A DNA stretch of 64,000 nt from Algisphaera agarilytica. GTDB taxonomy: Bacteria > Planctomycetota > Phycisphaerae > Phycisphaerales > Phycisphaeraceae. Below the pieces are notes generated by a model, which searched no databases, was not told the origin of the DNA, and was given only the letters and a program-made list of their open reading frames with translations. The stretch covers positions 1,426,001 to 1,490,000 of the forward strand of contig NZ_JACHGY010000001.1 in the NCBI RefSeq assembly GCF_014207595.1, written 5' to 3'. Below, piece after piece: positions 33,073-41,682 of this stretch. How positions within the stretch are numbered: position 1 is the first letter of the stretch; every line of letters begins with the position of its first letter. The translations under genes and the position numbers were made by a program.

Positions 33073-34347
33073 TCATCCACCACCCATCGGCATCACGCGC
33101 GACAACCGCCCCACCACCTCGACCACCACCGACACCGCGCTTTCGATTTCTTCTTCGCTGGTGAATCGGCTCAACGAAAAACGCACCGACCCGTGCGCCA
33201 CCGCTTCGTCCACCCCCATCGCCCGTAACACCGGCGAAGGCTCCAGGCTGCCGCTGGAGCACGCCGCGCCAGCCGACGCGCACACACCCCGCTCGCTCAA
33301 ACCCAGCAGGATCGCCTCGGCCTCGAGACCGCGGAACCCCAGATTCGTCGTGTTCCAAAGCCGCAGACTCCCTCCACTGTTCACAACCACCCCCGGCGTG
33401 CCGGCTTCAGCCCGCATGCCCCCCAACCCGTCGATGACCTGCGATTCAAACCGATCGCGCAGCGCTCGCACCCGGCCCACCGCGTCGGCGTCCGGCACAA
33501 ACGCCGCCGCCGCCTCGGCCGCCACGCCCAAACCCAATAAGCCCGGCACGTTCTCCGTGCCGCCCCGCCGTTCGGTTTCCTGCGGCCCGCCCAACTGCTG
33601 CGGACGGACCCGCACCCCGCGACGCATCCACAACGCCCCCGCGCCTTTGGGCCCGTGAAACTTGTGCCCCGCCAGCGTCAACAGATCCACGCCCGCCTCG
33701 GCCACATCCACCGGCAGCTTCCCGACCGCTTGCGTCGCGTCGGTGTGAAACACCACCCGCACCGGGTTGCCCGCCTGCCGCGCCGCGTCGCGCACCCGGG
33801 CCACCGCCTCGGCGATCTCCCGGATCGGCTGAATCACCCCCGTCTCGTTGTTCGCCCACATCACGCTGAGCAACACAACCCCAACCCCCGATCCCCCTTC
33901 CGGCGTGCGGGCTTCAGCCCGCATGCCCACCGCTTCCTCCAACAACTCCCCCAACGCCCGCACATCCACCACCCCGCCCTCGAGCATGGGCAACCAGCGC
34001 ACCTCGCCCCCACGCTTCTCCACCGCCTCGGCCACCTCGCGCACCGCCGCGTGCTCCGCCTTGTCGGTGATCAACACCGCCCCGCCGAGGTCTTCGCCCA
34101 GCGTGCCCCCGATCGCCAGGTTGTTCGCCTCGGTCCCCCCGGACGTGAACACCAGCTCGCGCGGCCGTCCGCCGATCAGCTTCGCCACCGAGGCCCGCGC
34201 CAGCTCCATCCGCTGCCGCACCGTCTGCCCGAAGCGGTGCACGCTCGACGGGTTGGCCCACAGCGATTCGTGCGCCTCCGCAACCGCCGCCGCGACCTCG
34301 GGCAGGGGTTTGGTCGTAGCATTGTTGTCCAGGTAGATAGCGTCCAC
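33073..34347 (-). CDS. Cysteine desulfurase (NifS/IscS class) with two palindrome-coded insertions
   Basis: 424 residues, about 25-40 longer than IscS. A PLP enzyme that removes sulfur from cysteine for Fe-S or thio-cofactor synthesis. The N-terminus is IYLDNNATTKPLPEV; ELVFTSGGTEANNLAIGG and SVMWANNETGVIQPI are typical; PLP Lys is in LTLAGHKFHGPKGAGALWM, and the active Cys in GVCASAGAACSSGS. GTG start with TAGACT 6 nt upstream and no ribosome site. Near residues 140 and 309 the peptide GMRAEA(R/G)TP occurs twice, each time coded by a 26-bp palindrome placed in a surface loop. Confidence 0.95.
   Translation of the reverse strand: MDAIYLDNNATTKPLPEVAAAVAEAHESLWANPSSVHRFGQTVRQRMELARASVAKLIGGRPRELVFTSGGTEANNLAIGGTLGEDLGGAVLITDKAEHAAVREVAEAVEKRGGEVRWLPMLEGGVVDVRALGELLEEAVGMRAEARTPEGGSGVGVVLLSVMWANNETGVIQPIREIAEAVARVRDAARQAGNPVRVVFHTDATQAVGKLPVDVAEAGVDLLTLAGHKFHGPKGAGALWMRRGVRVRPQQLGGPQETERRGGTENVPGLLGLGVAAEAAAAFVPDADAVGRVRALRDRFESQVIDGLGGMRAEAGTPGVVVNSGGSLRLWNTTNLGFRGLEAEAILLGLSERGVCASAGAACSSGSLEPSPVLRAMGVDEAVAHGSVRFSLSRFTSEEEIESAVSVVVEVVGRLSRVMPMGGG
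33395..33420. repeat. Coding palindrome inside the cysteine desulfurase gene, copy 1
   Basis: GGCGTGCCGGCTTCAGCCCG followed by CATGCC; codes for GMRAEAGTP on the minus strand. Confidence 0.88.
33902..33927. repeat. Coding palindrome inside the cysteine desulfurase gene, copy 2
   Basis: GGCGTGCGGGCTTCAGCCCG followed by CATGCC; the arms pair with one mismatch around TC. It codes for GMRAEARTP. Confidence 0.88.
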
Positions 34348-34445
34348 GCTGATAGTCTAGACACTGTGGGCCGAGTGTCTCGGCAGGCAATACGCAATCG
34401 GCCCATGCGTTGAATCTGAATCAGCCCTTCCCCCGGAGCCGAACC

Positions 34446-35162
34446 ATGTCCGATGCACCCTCCCGCCGGATGTTCCTGAAAAACGCCGCCCTCGGCCTCG
34501 GTGTCGCCACCGCCGCGGGCCTCCGCCTCCGCGCCGACGCCCAGCCCACCGAAGCCTCCGGCGACGCGGGCGACTTCGGCACCTTCCTCACCAAGCAAGG
34601 CGAGTCCCTCGACGACCCACCCGCCAACCCCGCCGCGATCAAACCCGTCACCGAGCCCAACGTCCTGGGCCCCTACCACCGAGAGAACGCGCCCTACCGC
34701 GCGAAGATCACCCCCCCACTCGAGCCCGGCCCGACCCTGCTCATCACCGGCACCGCCTGGGGGCACGACACCCAGAAGCCCCTGCCCGGCGTCACGATCG
34801 ATATCTGGCAGGCCAACGCCGCCGGGCGATACGACAACGACGACCCCCGCAACCCGCCTCAGCCCGACGTCTTCGTCAACCGCGCCCGCGTCCTCACCGA
34901 CGAGCTCGGCCGATACGAATACGAAACCATCCACCCCGGCGCCTACCGCGTCGGCCGAGGCTTCCGCCCGCCCCACATCCACTACCTCGTCCGTGCCGCG
35001 GGCTACCAAACCCTCATCACCCAGCTCTACTTCCGTGGCGACGCCCACCAGGACACCGACGGCCTGATCCGCGATTCGCTGATCATCGACCTCGACACCC
35101 ACGAAACCGAACACGGCCGCTACCGCAGCGGCGTCTTCGACGTCGTCCTCGCCGCGAAGTGA
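34446..35162 (+). CDS. Tat-exported intradiol ring-cleavage dioxygenase-like protein
   Basis: 238 residues from the ATG at 34446 (GGAG 7-8 nt upstream). The twin-arginine-type leader SRRMFLKNAALGLGVATAAG directs it out of the cytoplasm. Non-haem Fe(III) ligands of the family are visible: Tyr in LGPYHRENAPYR, Tyr in ELGRYEYETIHPGAYR, and two His in RPPHIHYLVRAAG. Intradiol enzymes open catechol rings between the hydroxyls; exported single-domain forms may act on plant- or lignin-type phenolics. It stands alone; no catechol pathway genes surround it. Repeats follow the stop. Confidence 0.9.
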   Translation: MSDAPSRRMFLKNAALGLGVATAAGLRLRADAQPTEASGDAGDFGTFLTKQGESLDDPPANPAAIKPVTEPNVLGPYHRENAPYRAKITPPLEPGPTLLITGTAWGHDTQKPLPGVTIDIWQANAAGRYDNDDPRNPPQPDVFVNRARVLTDELGRYEYETIHPGAYRVGRGFRPPHIHYLVRAAGYQTLITQLYFRGDAHQDTDGLIRDSLIIDLDTHETEHGRYRSGVFDVVLAAK

Positions 35163-35171
35163 ATCCAAGCT

Positions 35172-35233
35172 GTAGGGTGGGCAATGCCCACCGCGTGTTT
35201 TCATAGCCGATCGTTGGGCCATGCCCACCCTAC
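35172..35233. repeat. GTAGG...CCTAC palindromic repeat, GGGCA variant
   Basis: The left half GTAGGGTGGGCAATGCCCAC and the right half GGCCATGCCCACCCTAC are inverted around about 25 nt. Same outer ends as the other family members but a different core. Confidence 0.75.
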
Positions 35234-35250
35234 CTTTCTCTCGCCAACAT

Positions 35251-35319
35251 GTAGGTCAGGCATGCCTGCCTGACACCGAGTGGGAGAAACCCTGCGTCAG
35301 GCAGGCATGCCTGACCTAC
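35251..35319. repeat. GTAGG...CCTAC palindromic repeat, copy 2
   Basis: The left half GTAGGTCAGGCATGCCTGCC and the right half ending GCATGCCTGACCTAC are inverted around about 22 nt. It lies beside the GGGCA variant between convergent genes. Confidence 0.88.
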
Positions 35320-35345
35320 GACTACGACCAAGCCACGGTGGCGAA

Positions 35346-36620
35346 TCAAGGTGATGCTTCCAATTCGTTCACCGCGCGATCGATGCGCTCCTGCGCCTCG
35401 GACTCCAGCGCCGCGATGCCTTCGAGCCACCCGATCTCCGCCGCGCGGACCTCGGCCGTCCAGCTCGTCACGGGCTTCTGCTTAACGAAGCCGAATTGGT
35501 CGTCGGTCGGGTCCCACTTGCCCAAGTATTGGGCCAAGCGCTCGTACACCCCGGCCGCATCCGACGCGTGCGCTTGCGCCGCCTCGGGCAGGTGGCGCGA
35601 TTGTTCGCGGATGTATTGTGCCGCGTGGTCACGCCGGGTCATGTGCAGCGAGCTGTAGTTCCAGCCGTTGAGGAAGTATAGGTTGCCGCGCTGCTCGTCC
35701 GTCAGCGTGTCGGCCCGGTGGAGGTCGGCCAGCCACTCCGCGTAAGCCTGCGGGCCGTAGTAGTAACGCATGGGGGGAGCGTACGGCGTATCTTCCGTGC
35801 CTTGGGCCCAACGCCGACTCGTCAGCCTAACCCCCTCGGCCACCGCCTCGCCGCGCGGCAGCGGCTCGACCACGTTCGTCAGCCACGCGGTCACGCCCTT
35901 GATCTCGGCGGTGGGCATCACCACCGGTTTACCCTCCGACCAATAGTCGCTGAGCACGACGGTTTGGCCAGCGTCTTCGTAGCCGTAGATCACGCCGAGG
36001 TCGTGCTTCTTGCCGTAGGCAAGGATCGGCCGACCCGCGTCGACCTCGGCGACGATGCGCTCGATCGGCTTGTCCGCGTTCTCACCGGGAAACGACCAAT
36101 CGAATGCGTAGCCCGTTGCTCGGCCCAGCGTCTCACGCTCGTCCGGCCACTCGCCCACCGGGCACGACCCGCACCACGTGTCGGCGTCCACGCCGCGCGC
36201 CCAGCGGATACGGTAAGCCAACCCCGAGTCGCCCATCATCGTGTTGAGGTCCAGCGGCCGGTCGCTGCCGCAGAACGCCGCCTCCATCGCGCCCAGGTAC
36301 GTCGGCTCGGGGCTCGGGCCCCACTGCAGCGACGACACGCCGTCGATCCACACCCGCCCCGCCTCCCGGCGGACCCGGCCTGTGGGGGCATTGTCCCGGA
36401 AATGGGCCACGAGCCTGGGCCAACTCGCAAAGCCCACGCCGCGTGCGATCTCGTGCTGGGCCGCGCTGAGCGTGAACCGAGGCGGGAGCAGTTGGCCCTC
36501 CACCGCTTGGCGCTGGCGCTTCAACAGCGACTTCGCTTGTTTGCGAAGGTTCTCCAGCGAGGCGTTGGCGGGCAGAGACGGGGACTGAGACAGAGACGAC
36601 GACGATTCGGATGCGGTCAT
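35346..36620 (-). CDS. Hypothetical protein with ankyrin-leader-like N-terminus and BtrH/C39-like core
   Basis: 424 residues from the ATG at 36620 with the site GGAAGGAAGGTG upstream. Residues about 20-72 (LRKQAKSLLKRQRQ...FTLSAAQHEIARGVGFASWP) match the short helical module often placed before ankyrin repeats. The middle part has AAFCGSDRPLDLNTMMGDSG and VDADTWCGSCPVGEWPDERE, with a Cys near the start and His later in KKHDLGVIYGYE, which is reminiscent of C39 or butirosin BtrH-like folds. No activity can be assigned. It is divergent from the GspE-like gene. Confidence 0.7.
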   Translation of the reverse strand: MTASESSSSLSQSPSLPANASLENLRKQAKSLLKRQRQAVEGQLLPPRFTLSAAQHEIARGVGFASWPRLVAHFRDNAPTGRVRREAGRVWIDGVSSLQWGPSPEPTYLGAMEAAFCGSDRPLDLNTMMGDSGLAYRIRWARGVDADTWCGSCPVGEWPDERETLGRATGYAFDWSFPGENADKPIERIVAEVDAGRPILAYGKKHDLGVIYGYEDAGQTVVLSDYWSEGKPVVMPTAEIKGVTAWLTNVVEPLPRGEAVAEGVRLTSRRWAQGTEDTPYAPPMRYYYGPQAYAEWLADLHRADTLTDEQRGNLYFLNGWNYSSLHMTRRDHAAQYIREQSRHLPEAAQAHASDAAGVYERLAQYLGKWDPTDDQFGFVKQKPVTSWTAEVRAAEIGWLEGIAALESEAQERIDRAVNELEASP

Positions 36621-36844
36621 AGCGCACCTTCCTTCCGGCAGGGCCCGTCGTCCGCTTCGATCGGGCAGGAATGAAGGTGAAAATTGGTAATCAACCGATT
36701 GGTGGGCTTGGCCCTTCCCGCGGACGTGGAGGCGTCCCTGACACCTGACCACAACCTACCCCGCCCGGCGGGGCCACGCAATGAAAATTCTTCCCGCCCG
36801 CCCGGTGGCGGGCCCGGCGGATGGCCGATAGATTGCTTACGTCT

Positions 36845-38671
36845 ATGCCCGTACTCGAACTCATTTCTCCGCACCGCACCCACCGCGTTTCCTTCAACGG
36901 CGCCAGGTTTGTCTTTGGCCGGGACGACGCGTGCGACGCTACGCTCGACGGCGACAAGCTCATCAGCCGCAAGCACTGCGAGGTCGTGCTGTACAAGGGC
37001 CACTACCTCGTCCACGACCTGCAGTCGCGCAACGGCACGCTGGTCAACGGCAAGCCGATCGAGGCGGTGAAGCTAGCCGACAAGGGCGTGTTCCAGGTCG
37101 GGCAGACCTACGTGCGATTCTTCCTCACCCCCGAGTCGGCCAAGGCCACCCCGCTGGCGGCCTACCCCGAGAACACCACGTCTTCGTCCCAGGCACCGCC
37201 CAAAGCCGCGCCCAAGCCGCGCGACCCCGACGACCTGCAGCTCGCCGATGACGACGACGAACCCGTCTACGACGTCGCGGTGCTGGTCGAAGACGACTCG
37301 GCCGTCGTAGAAACCACACCCACCCACAACCCCCCGCCGCCGTCGATCCCCGGCGAAGCGCCCGACTCCGCGACGCCCCAGCCCGGCGACGTGCTCAAGA
37401 CCATCGTCGACATGGCCCGCATGGGACGCGACCCCGGCTTCGGCATCGAGTCGCTCTCGCTGCTCAACGCCCGCGGTCAGGTCGTCCACGAAGCGGGCGC
37501 CGCCCTCTCCGACGCCACCGAATCCCTCGCCCACCTGCAGCTGCTCACCCTCGGCGCTCTGCGCTCGGGCGCCAGCGATATCCACCTCGAGCCCAAGCAG
37601 TACGACGCGCTGATCCGCGTCCGGGTGGACGGCGCGATGCTCGACGTCTGCCGCCTGACCGCCGAGCAAACCAAGCGTCTGATGTCGCTGATCAAGATCC
37701 TCTGCGACATCGACATCAGCCGTAAGTCGATCATCCAGGAAGGCCACTTCTCGTTGGCCGTGCCCGGCCGAACGATCGACTACCGCGTCAGCTTCGCCCC
37801 GGCGATGTACGGGCAGAAGATGGTCATCCGAGTCCTCGACCCCACCCAGGCGCCGCAGCAGCTCGCCGACCTGGACATGCCCCAGTTCATCCAGGACAAG
37901 CTCGCGTCCACCAGCCAGCAGTCCACCGGCACCGTGCTCGTCTGCGGCCCCACCGGCAGCGGTAAAACGACCACGCTCTACGCGGTGCTGCGTCAGATCG
38001 ACGCCCACGTCCGCAACGTCCTGACGATCGAAGACCCGATCGAGTACGAGATCGAGCACGTCACGCAGATCCCCGTTGACACCCAGGAAGGCCACACCTT
38101 CGGCAATTTGCTTCGGACCTGCCTCCGCCAGGACCCGGATGTGATCGTTCTCGGCGAGATCCGTGACCAGGACACCGCCGTCACCTCGATGCAGGCCGCG
38201 ACCACGGGGCACCTGGTGCTGTCGACCGTCCACTCCAACGACACGGTCAGCACCGTGCTGCGTCTGCTGGACCTGGGCGTCGAGCCGTACCTGATCGCCT
38301 CGACGCTCAACATCGTGCTCGCCCAACGTCTGGTGCGTCGGCTGTGTGAGTCCTGCAAGAAACCAGTAACGCCGACCGAACAGGACCGCCTGCGTTTGGG
38401 CCTGGCCGAGTCGGAAGACGTGACGATCTACTCCCCGGTCGGCTGCGACGCCTGCTTCGGCACGGGCTACGCGGGCCGTGTGGGCGTGTTCGAACTGCTC
38501 GACGCCACCGACGCCATCCGCGACGTGATCCTGAGCAACCCCAACCTCGTCGATCTGCGTCAGGCCCTGGCCGGCACCGGCTTCCGCAGCCTCAAAGACC
38601 ACGCCATCGAACGCGTGCTCTCGGGCGTCACCTCCATCGACGACGCCCACCGCACCGTCGGGCTGGGTTGA
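36845..38671 (+). CDS. FHA domain fused to GspE/PilB-type secretion ATPase
   Basis: 608 residues from the ATG at 36845; an in-frame ATG at 36821 is possible. Residues 1-95 are an FHA phosphopeptide-binding domain (FVFGRDDACDATLDGDKLIS, RKHCEVV, QSRNGTLVNG). A Pro/Asp-rich linker spans about 100-190. The ATPase then has Walker A VCGPTGSGKTTTLYAVL near 367, the Asp box, Walker B VIVLGEIRDQDTAVTSMQAA near 433 and two CxxC pairs (CESCKKP, CDACFGTG) that bind zinc. It powers type II secretion or type IV pilus assembly. No other assembly genes are adjacent. TAGATT lies 10 nt before the start. Confidence 0.93.
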   Translation: MPVLELISPHRTHRVSFNGARFVFGRDDACDATLDGDKLISRKHCEVVLYKGHYLVHDLQSRNGTLVNGKPIEAVKLADKGVFQVGQTYVRFFLTPESAKATPLAAYPENTTSSSQAPPKAAPKPRDPDDLQLADDDDEPVYDVAVLVEDDSAVVETTPTHNPPPPSIPGEAPDSATPQPGDVLKTIVDMARMGRDPGFGIESLSLLNARGQVVHEAGAALSDATESLAHLQLLTLGALRSGASDIHLEPKQYDALIRVRVDGAMLDVCRLTAEQTKRLMSLIKILCDIDISRKSIIQEGHFSLAVPGRTIDYRVSFAPAMYGQKMVIRVLDPTQAPQQLADLDMPQFIQDKLASTSQQSTGTVLVCGPTGSGKTTTLYAVLRQIDAHVRNVLTIEDPIEYEIEHVTQIPVDTQEGHTFGNLLRTCLRQDPDVIVLGEIRDQDTAVTSMQAATTGHLVLSTVHSNDTVSTVLRLLDLGVEPYLIASTLNIVLAQRLVRRLCESCKKPVTPTEQDRLRLGLAESEDVTIYSPVGCDACFGTGYAGRVGVFELLDATDAIRDVILSNPNLVDLRQALAGTGFRSLKDHAIERVLSGVTSIDDAHRTVGLG

Positions 38672-38674
38672 TCC

Positions 38675-38950
38675 ATGTCTAAAGACGAGTGGGAATTCGT
38701 CGGCACATCTCTGCAGCCCGAAACATTCGGCTGGATAGGCGTAGTCGATTTCAGCCAATCTCGCTGGAACCGCATCGAAGGCGGTATCGCGCATGTGACC
38801 GAACCCCTCTATGGACAATCATACAAGGCGCCGATTTACGAACTTCTTGTGTCAAATTCCTTAAGGCACACCGTTATTCGATTTGCCAGCATCGAGATGA
38901 GCCCTGGAGTGCATGGGTTCTGGGTGCCAGCCATAATCTCAGACAAGTAA
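38675..38950 (+). CDS. Small hypothetical protein after GspE
   Basis: 91 residues, 3 nt after the GspE stop, so possibly coupled. The sequence (MSKDEWEFVGTSLQPETFGW, IEGGIAHVTEPLYGQSYKAP) is globular, aromatic-rich and without a signal peptide. Codon third positions are much less GC-rich than in the neighbours, so it could be a recent arrival or not a gene. It ends 3 nt from the convergent gene. Family not recognised. Confidence 0.5.
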   Translation: MSKDEWEFVGTSLQPETFGWIGVVDFSQSRWNRIEGGIAHVTEPLYGQSYKAPIYELLVSNSLRHTVIRFASIEMSPGVHGFWVPAIISDK

Positions 38951-38953
38951 GAC

Positions 38954-39346
38954 TCACCCACACATCAACGGCGGGACCGGGACGTTGTGCCAGTCCGAGT
39001 GAGACACCGCACGGCGATGCACCGCGCGGTGCACCCGCATCGACATCTCAAACAACTCCCGGGTCTCCTCGCGGACCTCGGCATCAAACACCGGGTCGCC
39101 CGCGTCCTCCACGAAGGTGTGTTCATCGATAAACCGGCGCAGCGACACCGCGAACTCCTGCGGCGAACTGTCGTGGGCGCTGGCGATAAGCGTGGCCAAC
39201 TCGGGCAGCATCCACTCCATGCGCCCGGTATACGGGCTGGTAGCGCCTTGGGGCGAAAGTTTCATCGACTCCCGGAGCGCACGATGACGCAGGGTCTGCT
39301 GGCAGAGCCTTAGAACGGTGAAACGTAGCGGGAGAAGCGGGTCCAT
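38954..39346 (-). CDS. Small helical hypothetical protein
   Basis: 130 residues with an excellent site GGAGGTG 4-5 nt before the ATG. Mostly alpha-helical with many Arg and His (LRLCQQTLRHRALRESMKLS, EMSMRVHRAVHRRAVSHSDW). An acidic middle (FIDEHTFVEDAGDPVFDAEV) could bind metal with the His residues. No known domain recognised. Confidence 0.7.
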   Translation of the reverse strand: MDPLLPLRFTVLRLCQQTLRHRALRESMKLSPQGATSPYTGRMEWMLPELATLIASAHDSSPQEFAVSLRRFIDEHTFVEDAGDPVFDAEVREETRELFEMSMRVHRAVHRRAVSHSDWHNVPVPPLMCG

Positions 39347-39520
39347 GTGACACCTCCGTGTGCAAGGACGGCAGAAACGTTTCCCTCCGATGATCGGTGA
39401 CCCTCAAGGCAAGAACGGCCGAGGGTGATGAATTCGAGTGATGCGGAACCTTTTATTAAGGTACCAAAGCATCCCGCAATCGATGTCACAAATCCCGGAA
39501 AGTAATGGAAAACCCCTGAG

Positions 39521-40786
39521 TCAGGGCACCAGGAAGCTGTCGCGGTGGGCGTCTTGGGGGGCTTCGGTACCGGTGTAGCCGCCGTCGTGGCCGCTGATCT
39601 GCCAGACGTTGTCGCCGCCGATGTGGGGGGTGGTCGACCAGCTCACACGTCCGTCGAGCATAAGGATGTTCTGGCCCTTGCCGCCGTGGAGGAGGCTGGC
39701 GGCGTCACGCTTGGCCTCGCGGTCGTAGACGACCTTGCCGTCCTTCACGATGAACAGCGGGTTCTTGTCCGCCAGCACGGCCAGACGGGGCGAGCTGCGG
39801 TCGACGCGGATCGGGGCCACGCCGTGCTGGTTCTGGTAGCTGTAGGAGATCGCTTGGTGCGAGGCCCAGTCGAGCTGACCGCTGCCGGGCATCGAGACGG
39901 TGGCCCGGTCGTTGGAGGCACACGCCAGGCGGGACGGCGCCACGTAGGCGTCGCGGATGAGGATGTACAGGTGGGCGGAGTTGGATTGGTAACGGCCGGC
40001 GTCGTCGATGGCGTCGGGCTGGCCGGTCTTGATCCACGAGTCGCCAACGGGCCCACGCGGGAGCATGCCGGCGTGATCCATCGAATACTGCCCGATCTGC
40101 TGACCCGCCACGCCGAGGTTGTAGCTGCACGCCGCGATCTGCTGGGCCTGACGCTGGTGGTCGAGGGCGGGCATCAGCAACGAAATGCCCAGAAGCAGCA
40201 CCGCGGCGGCCGTGAAGACCTGCCGCAGGCTCACACCAAATGTCCGGCGGGGCTCGGCAAACATCTCGATCTGCTGGGCAAACCGCTCGCGCTGGCGTGC
40301 GTCGGCCGCGGCGGCGAGGGTGCGTTGAATCAAGTCTTCATCGCCGCCGGCCGCGTCTTCGCGGGGCATCTGATCCAGGAGCGACAAGACCCCCGCGACC
40401 CGCTGGGTGCGATCACCCAGCCCCGCAGGGACCGGGCCGGGCTGGCCGGCGTTGGCGACGACCGCGTCGAGCGCCCGGCCGTCGTCTTCACACAACGGCG
40501 TCACTTCGATCGGTTTCTCGGCTTCACGTTGAGCCGCGACCCGCGCCAGGGTGGACTGGATGACCGATTCACCCGCGTGGGCTTGCGGCGCATCCGCGGC
40601 GGCCACCTGATCCAGCAAGGCGAGCACACCACGCACCTTCTCGACCCGCTCTTTCGAGCCTGCGGGCATCGGCCCGGCTTCGCTGCCCATCGCCCGGGCA
40701 CCCATCACCGCATCCAACGCCGCGGCATCCTCGGGCGAGAGCTCGACAAAGGCTTCGGGTTGTTCGGGGATGTTCGAGTCAGGCAT
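39521..40786 (-). CDS. Membrane sensor / anti-sigma-like protein with duplicated N-terminus and DUF1559-like C-terminus
   Basis: 421 residues. Two similar cytoplasmic units of about 80 residues lie at about 16-92 and 98-172: LSPEDAAALDAVMG...VRGVLALLDQ and LCEDDGRALDAVVA...VAGVLSLLDQ. Each ends in a helix (SVIQSTLARVAAQ, DLIQRTLAAAADA). One membrane helix follows (AAAVLLLGISLLMPALDHQR). The outer part resembles DUF1559 prepilin-like proteins: CSYNLGVAGQQIGQYSMDHA and the terminal ILMLDGRVSWSTTP. The gene is 118 nt downstream of a sigma-factor gene, so it probably regulates that factor (inference from position and topology). Confidence 0.72.
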   Translation of the reverse strand: MPDSNIPEQPEAFVELSPEDAAALDAVMGARAMGSEAGPMPAGSKERVEKVRGVLALLDQVAAADAPQAHAGESVIQSTLARVAAQREAEKPIEVTPLCEDDGRALDAVVANAGQPGPVPAGLGDRTQRVAGVLSLLDQMPREDAAGGDEDLIQRTLAAAADARQRERFAQQIEMFAEPRRTFGVSLRQVFTAAAVLLLGISLLMPALDHQRQAQQIAACSYNLGVAGQQIGQYSMDHAGMLPRGPVGDSWIKTGQPDAIDDAGRYQSNSAHLYILIRDAYVAPSRLACASNDRATVSMPGSGQLDWASHQAISYSYQNQHGVAPIRVDRSSPRLAVLADKNPLFIVKDGKVVYDREAKRDAASLLHGGKGQNILMLDGRVSWSTTPHIGGDNVWQISGHDGGYTGTEAPQDAHRDSFLVP

Positions 40787-40795
40787 GGTCTAAAG

Positions 40796-40866
40796 GTGGT
40801 GGTCTGGTCTGGTGGTCTGTTCGTAGACCAGTGGAACTGGTCTGGTTACGGTCTAGTTTTGGTCTG
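40796..40866. repeat. GGTCTGGT short tandem repeat before the sensor gene
   Basis: The 118-nt gap holds several GGTCTGGT/CTGGTGGT-type units and a small hairpin (TGGTCTG-TTCG-TAGACCA). Its position between the sigma and sensor genes could affect expression of the sensor. Confidence 0.6.
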
Positions 40867-40904
40867 CCCTCGGTTCCAAGAGGTCCGGGGCGGGGGTTAT
40901 CGGG

Positions 40905-41603
40905 TCACTCCGACGGGTTCGGGCTGGGGTAGCGGGCCTTCCAGAGCTGGGCGAAGGTGCCCACCGCCGCGTGCAGGCGGCTCTTGACGGTGCCCAGCGG
41001 GATGCTGAGCATCTCGGCGATTTCCTTGTAGGCAAACTGGTTGAAGTAAGCCAGCAGCAAAACCTCTCTCAAGTGGTCGGGCAACGACTCGACCACCTCC
41101 TTGACCAGATCCGCGGTCTCCCCGTCCTGCACCAGGTCATCGGGCAGGGGCAGGTCGGCCTCCATCAGGTCGATAAACGACGGGCCGTCTTCCTGCTTCT
41201 TGTCGACCAGGGCCGACAGCGGAACCGTCTTCTGTCGTTTGTTCTTACGCAAGTAGTCCCGGGCTTTGTTCGCGCCAATCGTAAAAAGCCAGGGTTTAAA
41301 TCGCTTGGACACATCAAAAGTGTCGGCCGAGATGTGAACCTGGAGAAAGGTCTCTTGGAACAGGTCCTCGCCCGCCGCCCGGTTGCTGGCAAAACGGATC
41401 AGAAAATGCAGCAGTTCCGGCCGATACCGCCGCACCAGGGCCTCAAACGCCTCCAAACGACCGTTGCGATACTCGCCGAGCAACTGCTCGTCGGTCAGGT
41501 CTTTCAGGGCGGTGGGGGTGGGTGTTTCGCCGGACATCACGGGCGATTGTACCGCTTCGCGGGTCGCTAACGTGGCAAGCTGGGGGAAGTTAAGTGTGGT
41601 CAT
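40905..41603 (-). CDS. ECF-type RNA polymerase sigma factor
   Basis: 232 residues from the ATG at 41603; the open frame continues upstream to 41735, but that part reads like repeat DNA. Region 2 is FEALVRRYRPELLHFLIRFA...AAGEDLFQETFLQVH with KPWLFTIGANKARDYLRKNK; region 4 is LREVLLLAYFNQFAYKEIAE then MLSIPLGTVKSRLHAAVGTF. A basic region and acidic insert (DKKQEDGPSFIDLMEADLPL) separate them. Its likely partner is the membrane protein encoded next. Confidence 0.93.
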   Translation of the reverse strand: MTTLNFPQLATLATREAVQSPVMSGETPTPTALKDLTDEQLLGEYRNGRLEAFEALVRRYRPELLHFLIRFASNRAAGEDLFQETFLQVHISADTFDVSKRFKPWLFTIGANKARDYLRKNKRQKTVPLSALVDKKQEDGPSFIDLMEADLPLPDDLVQDGETADLVKEVVESLPDHLREVLLLAYFNQFAYKEIAEMLSIPLGTVKSRLHAAVGTFAQLWKARYPSPNPSE

Positions 41604-41682
41604 GGGGATAGATGCCCCACTGGTACGCCACGGGTGCGGGGCAGGATCGCGCGGATCCGACAATTTTCGACCCCGTTGGGTT

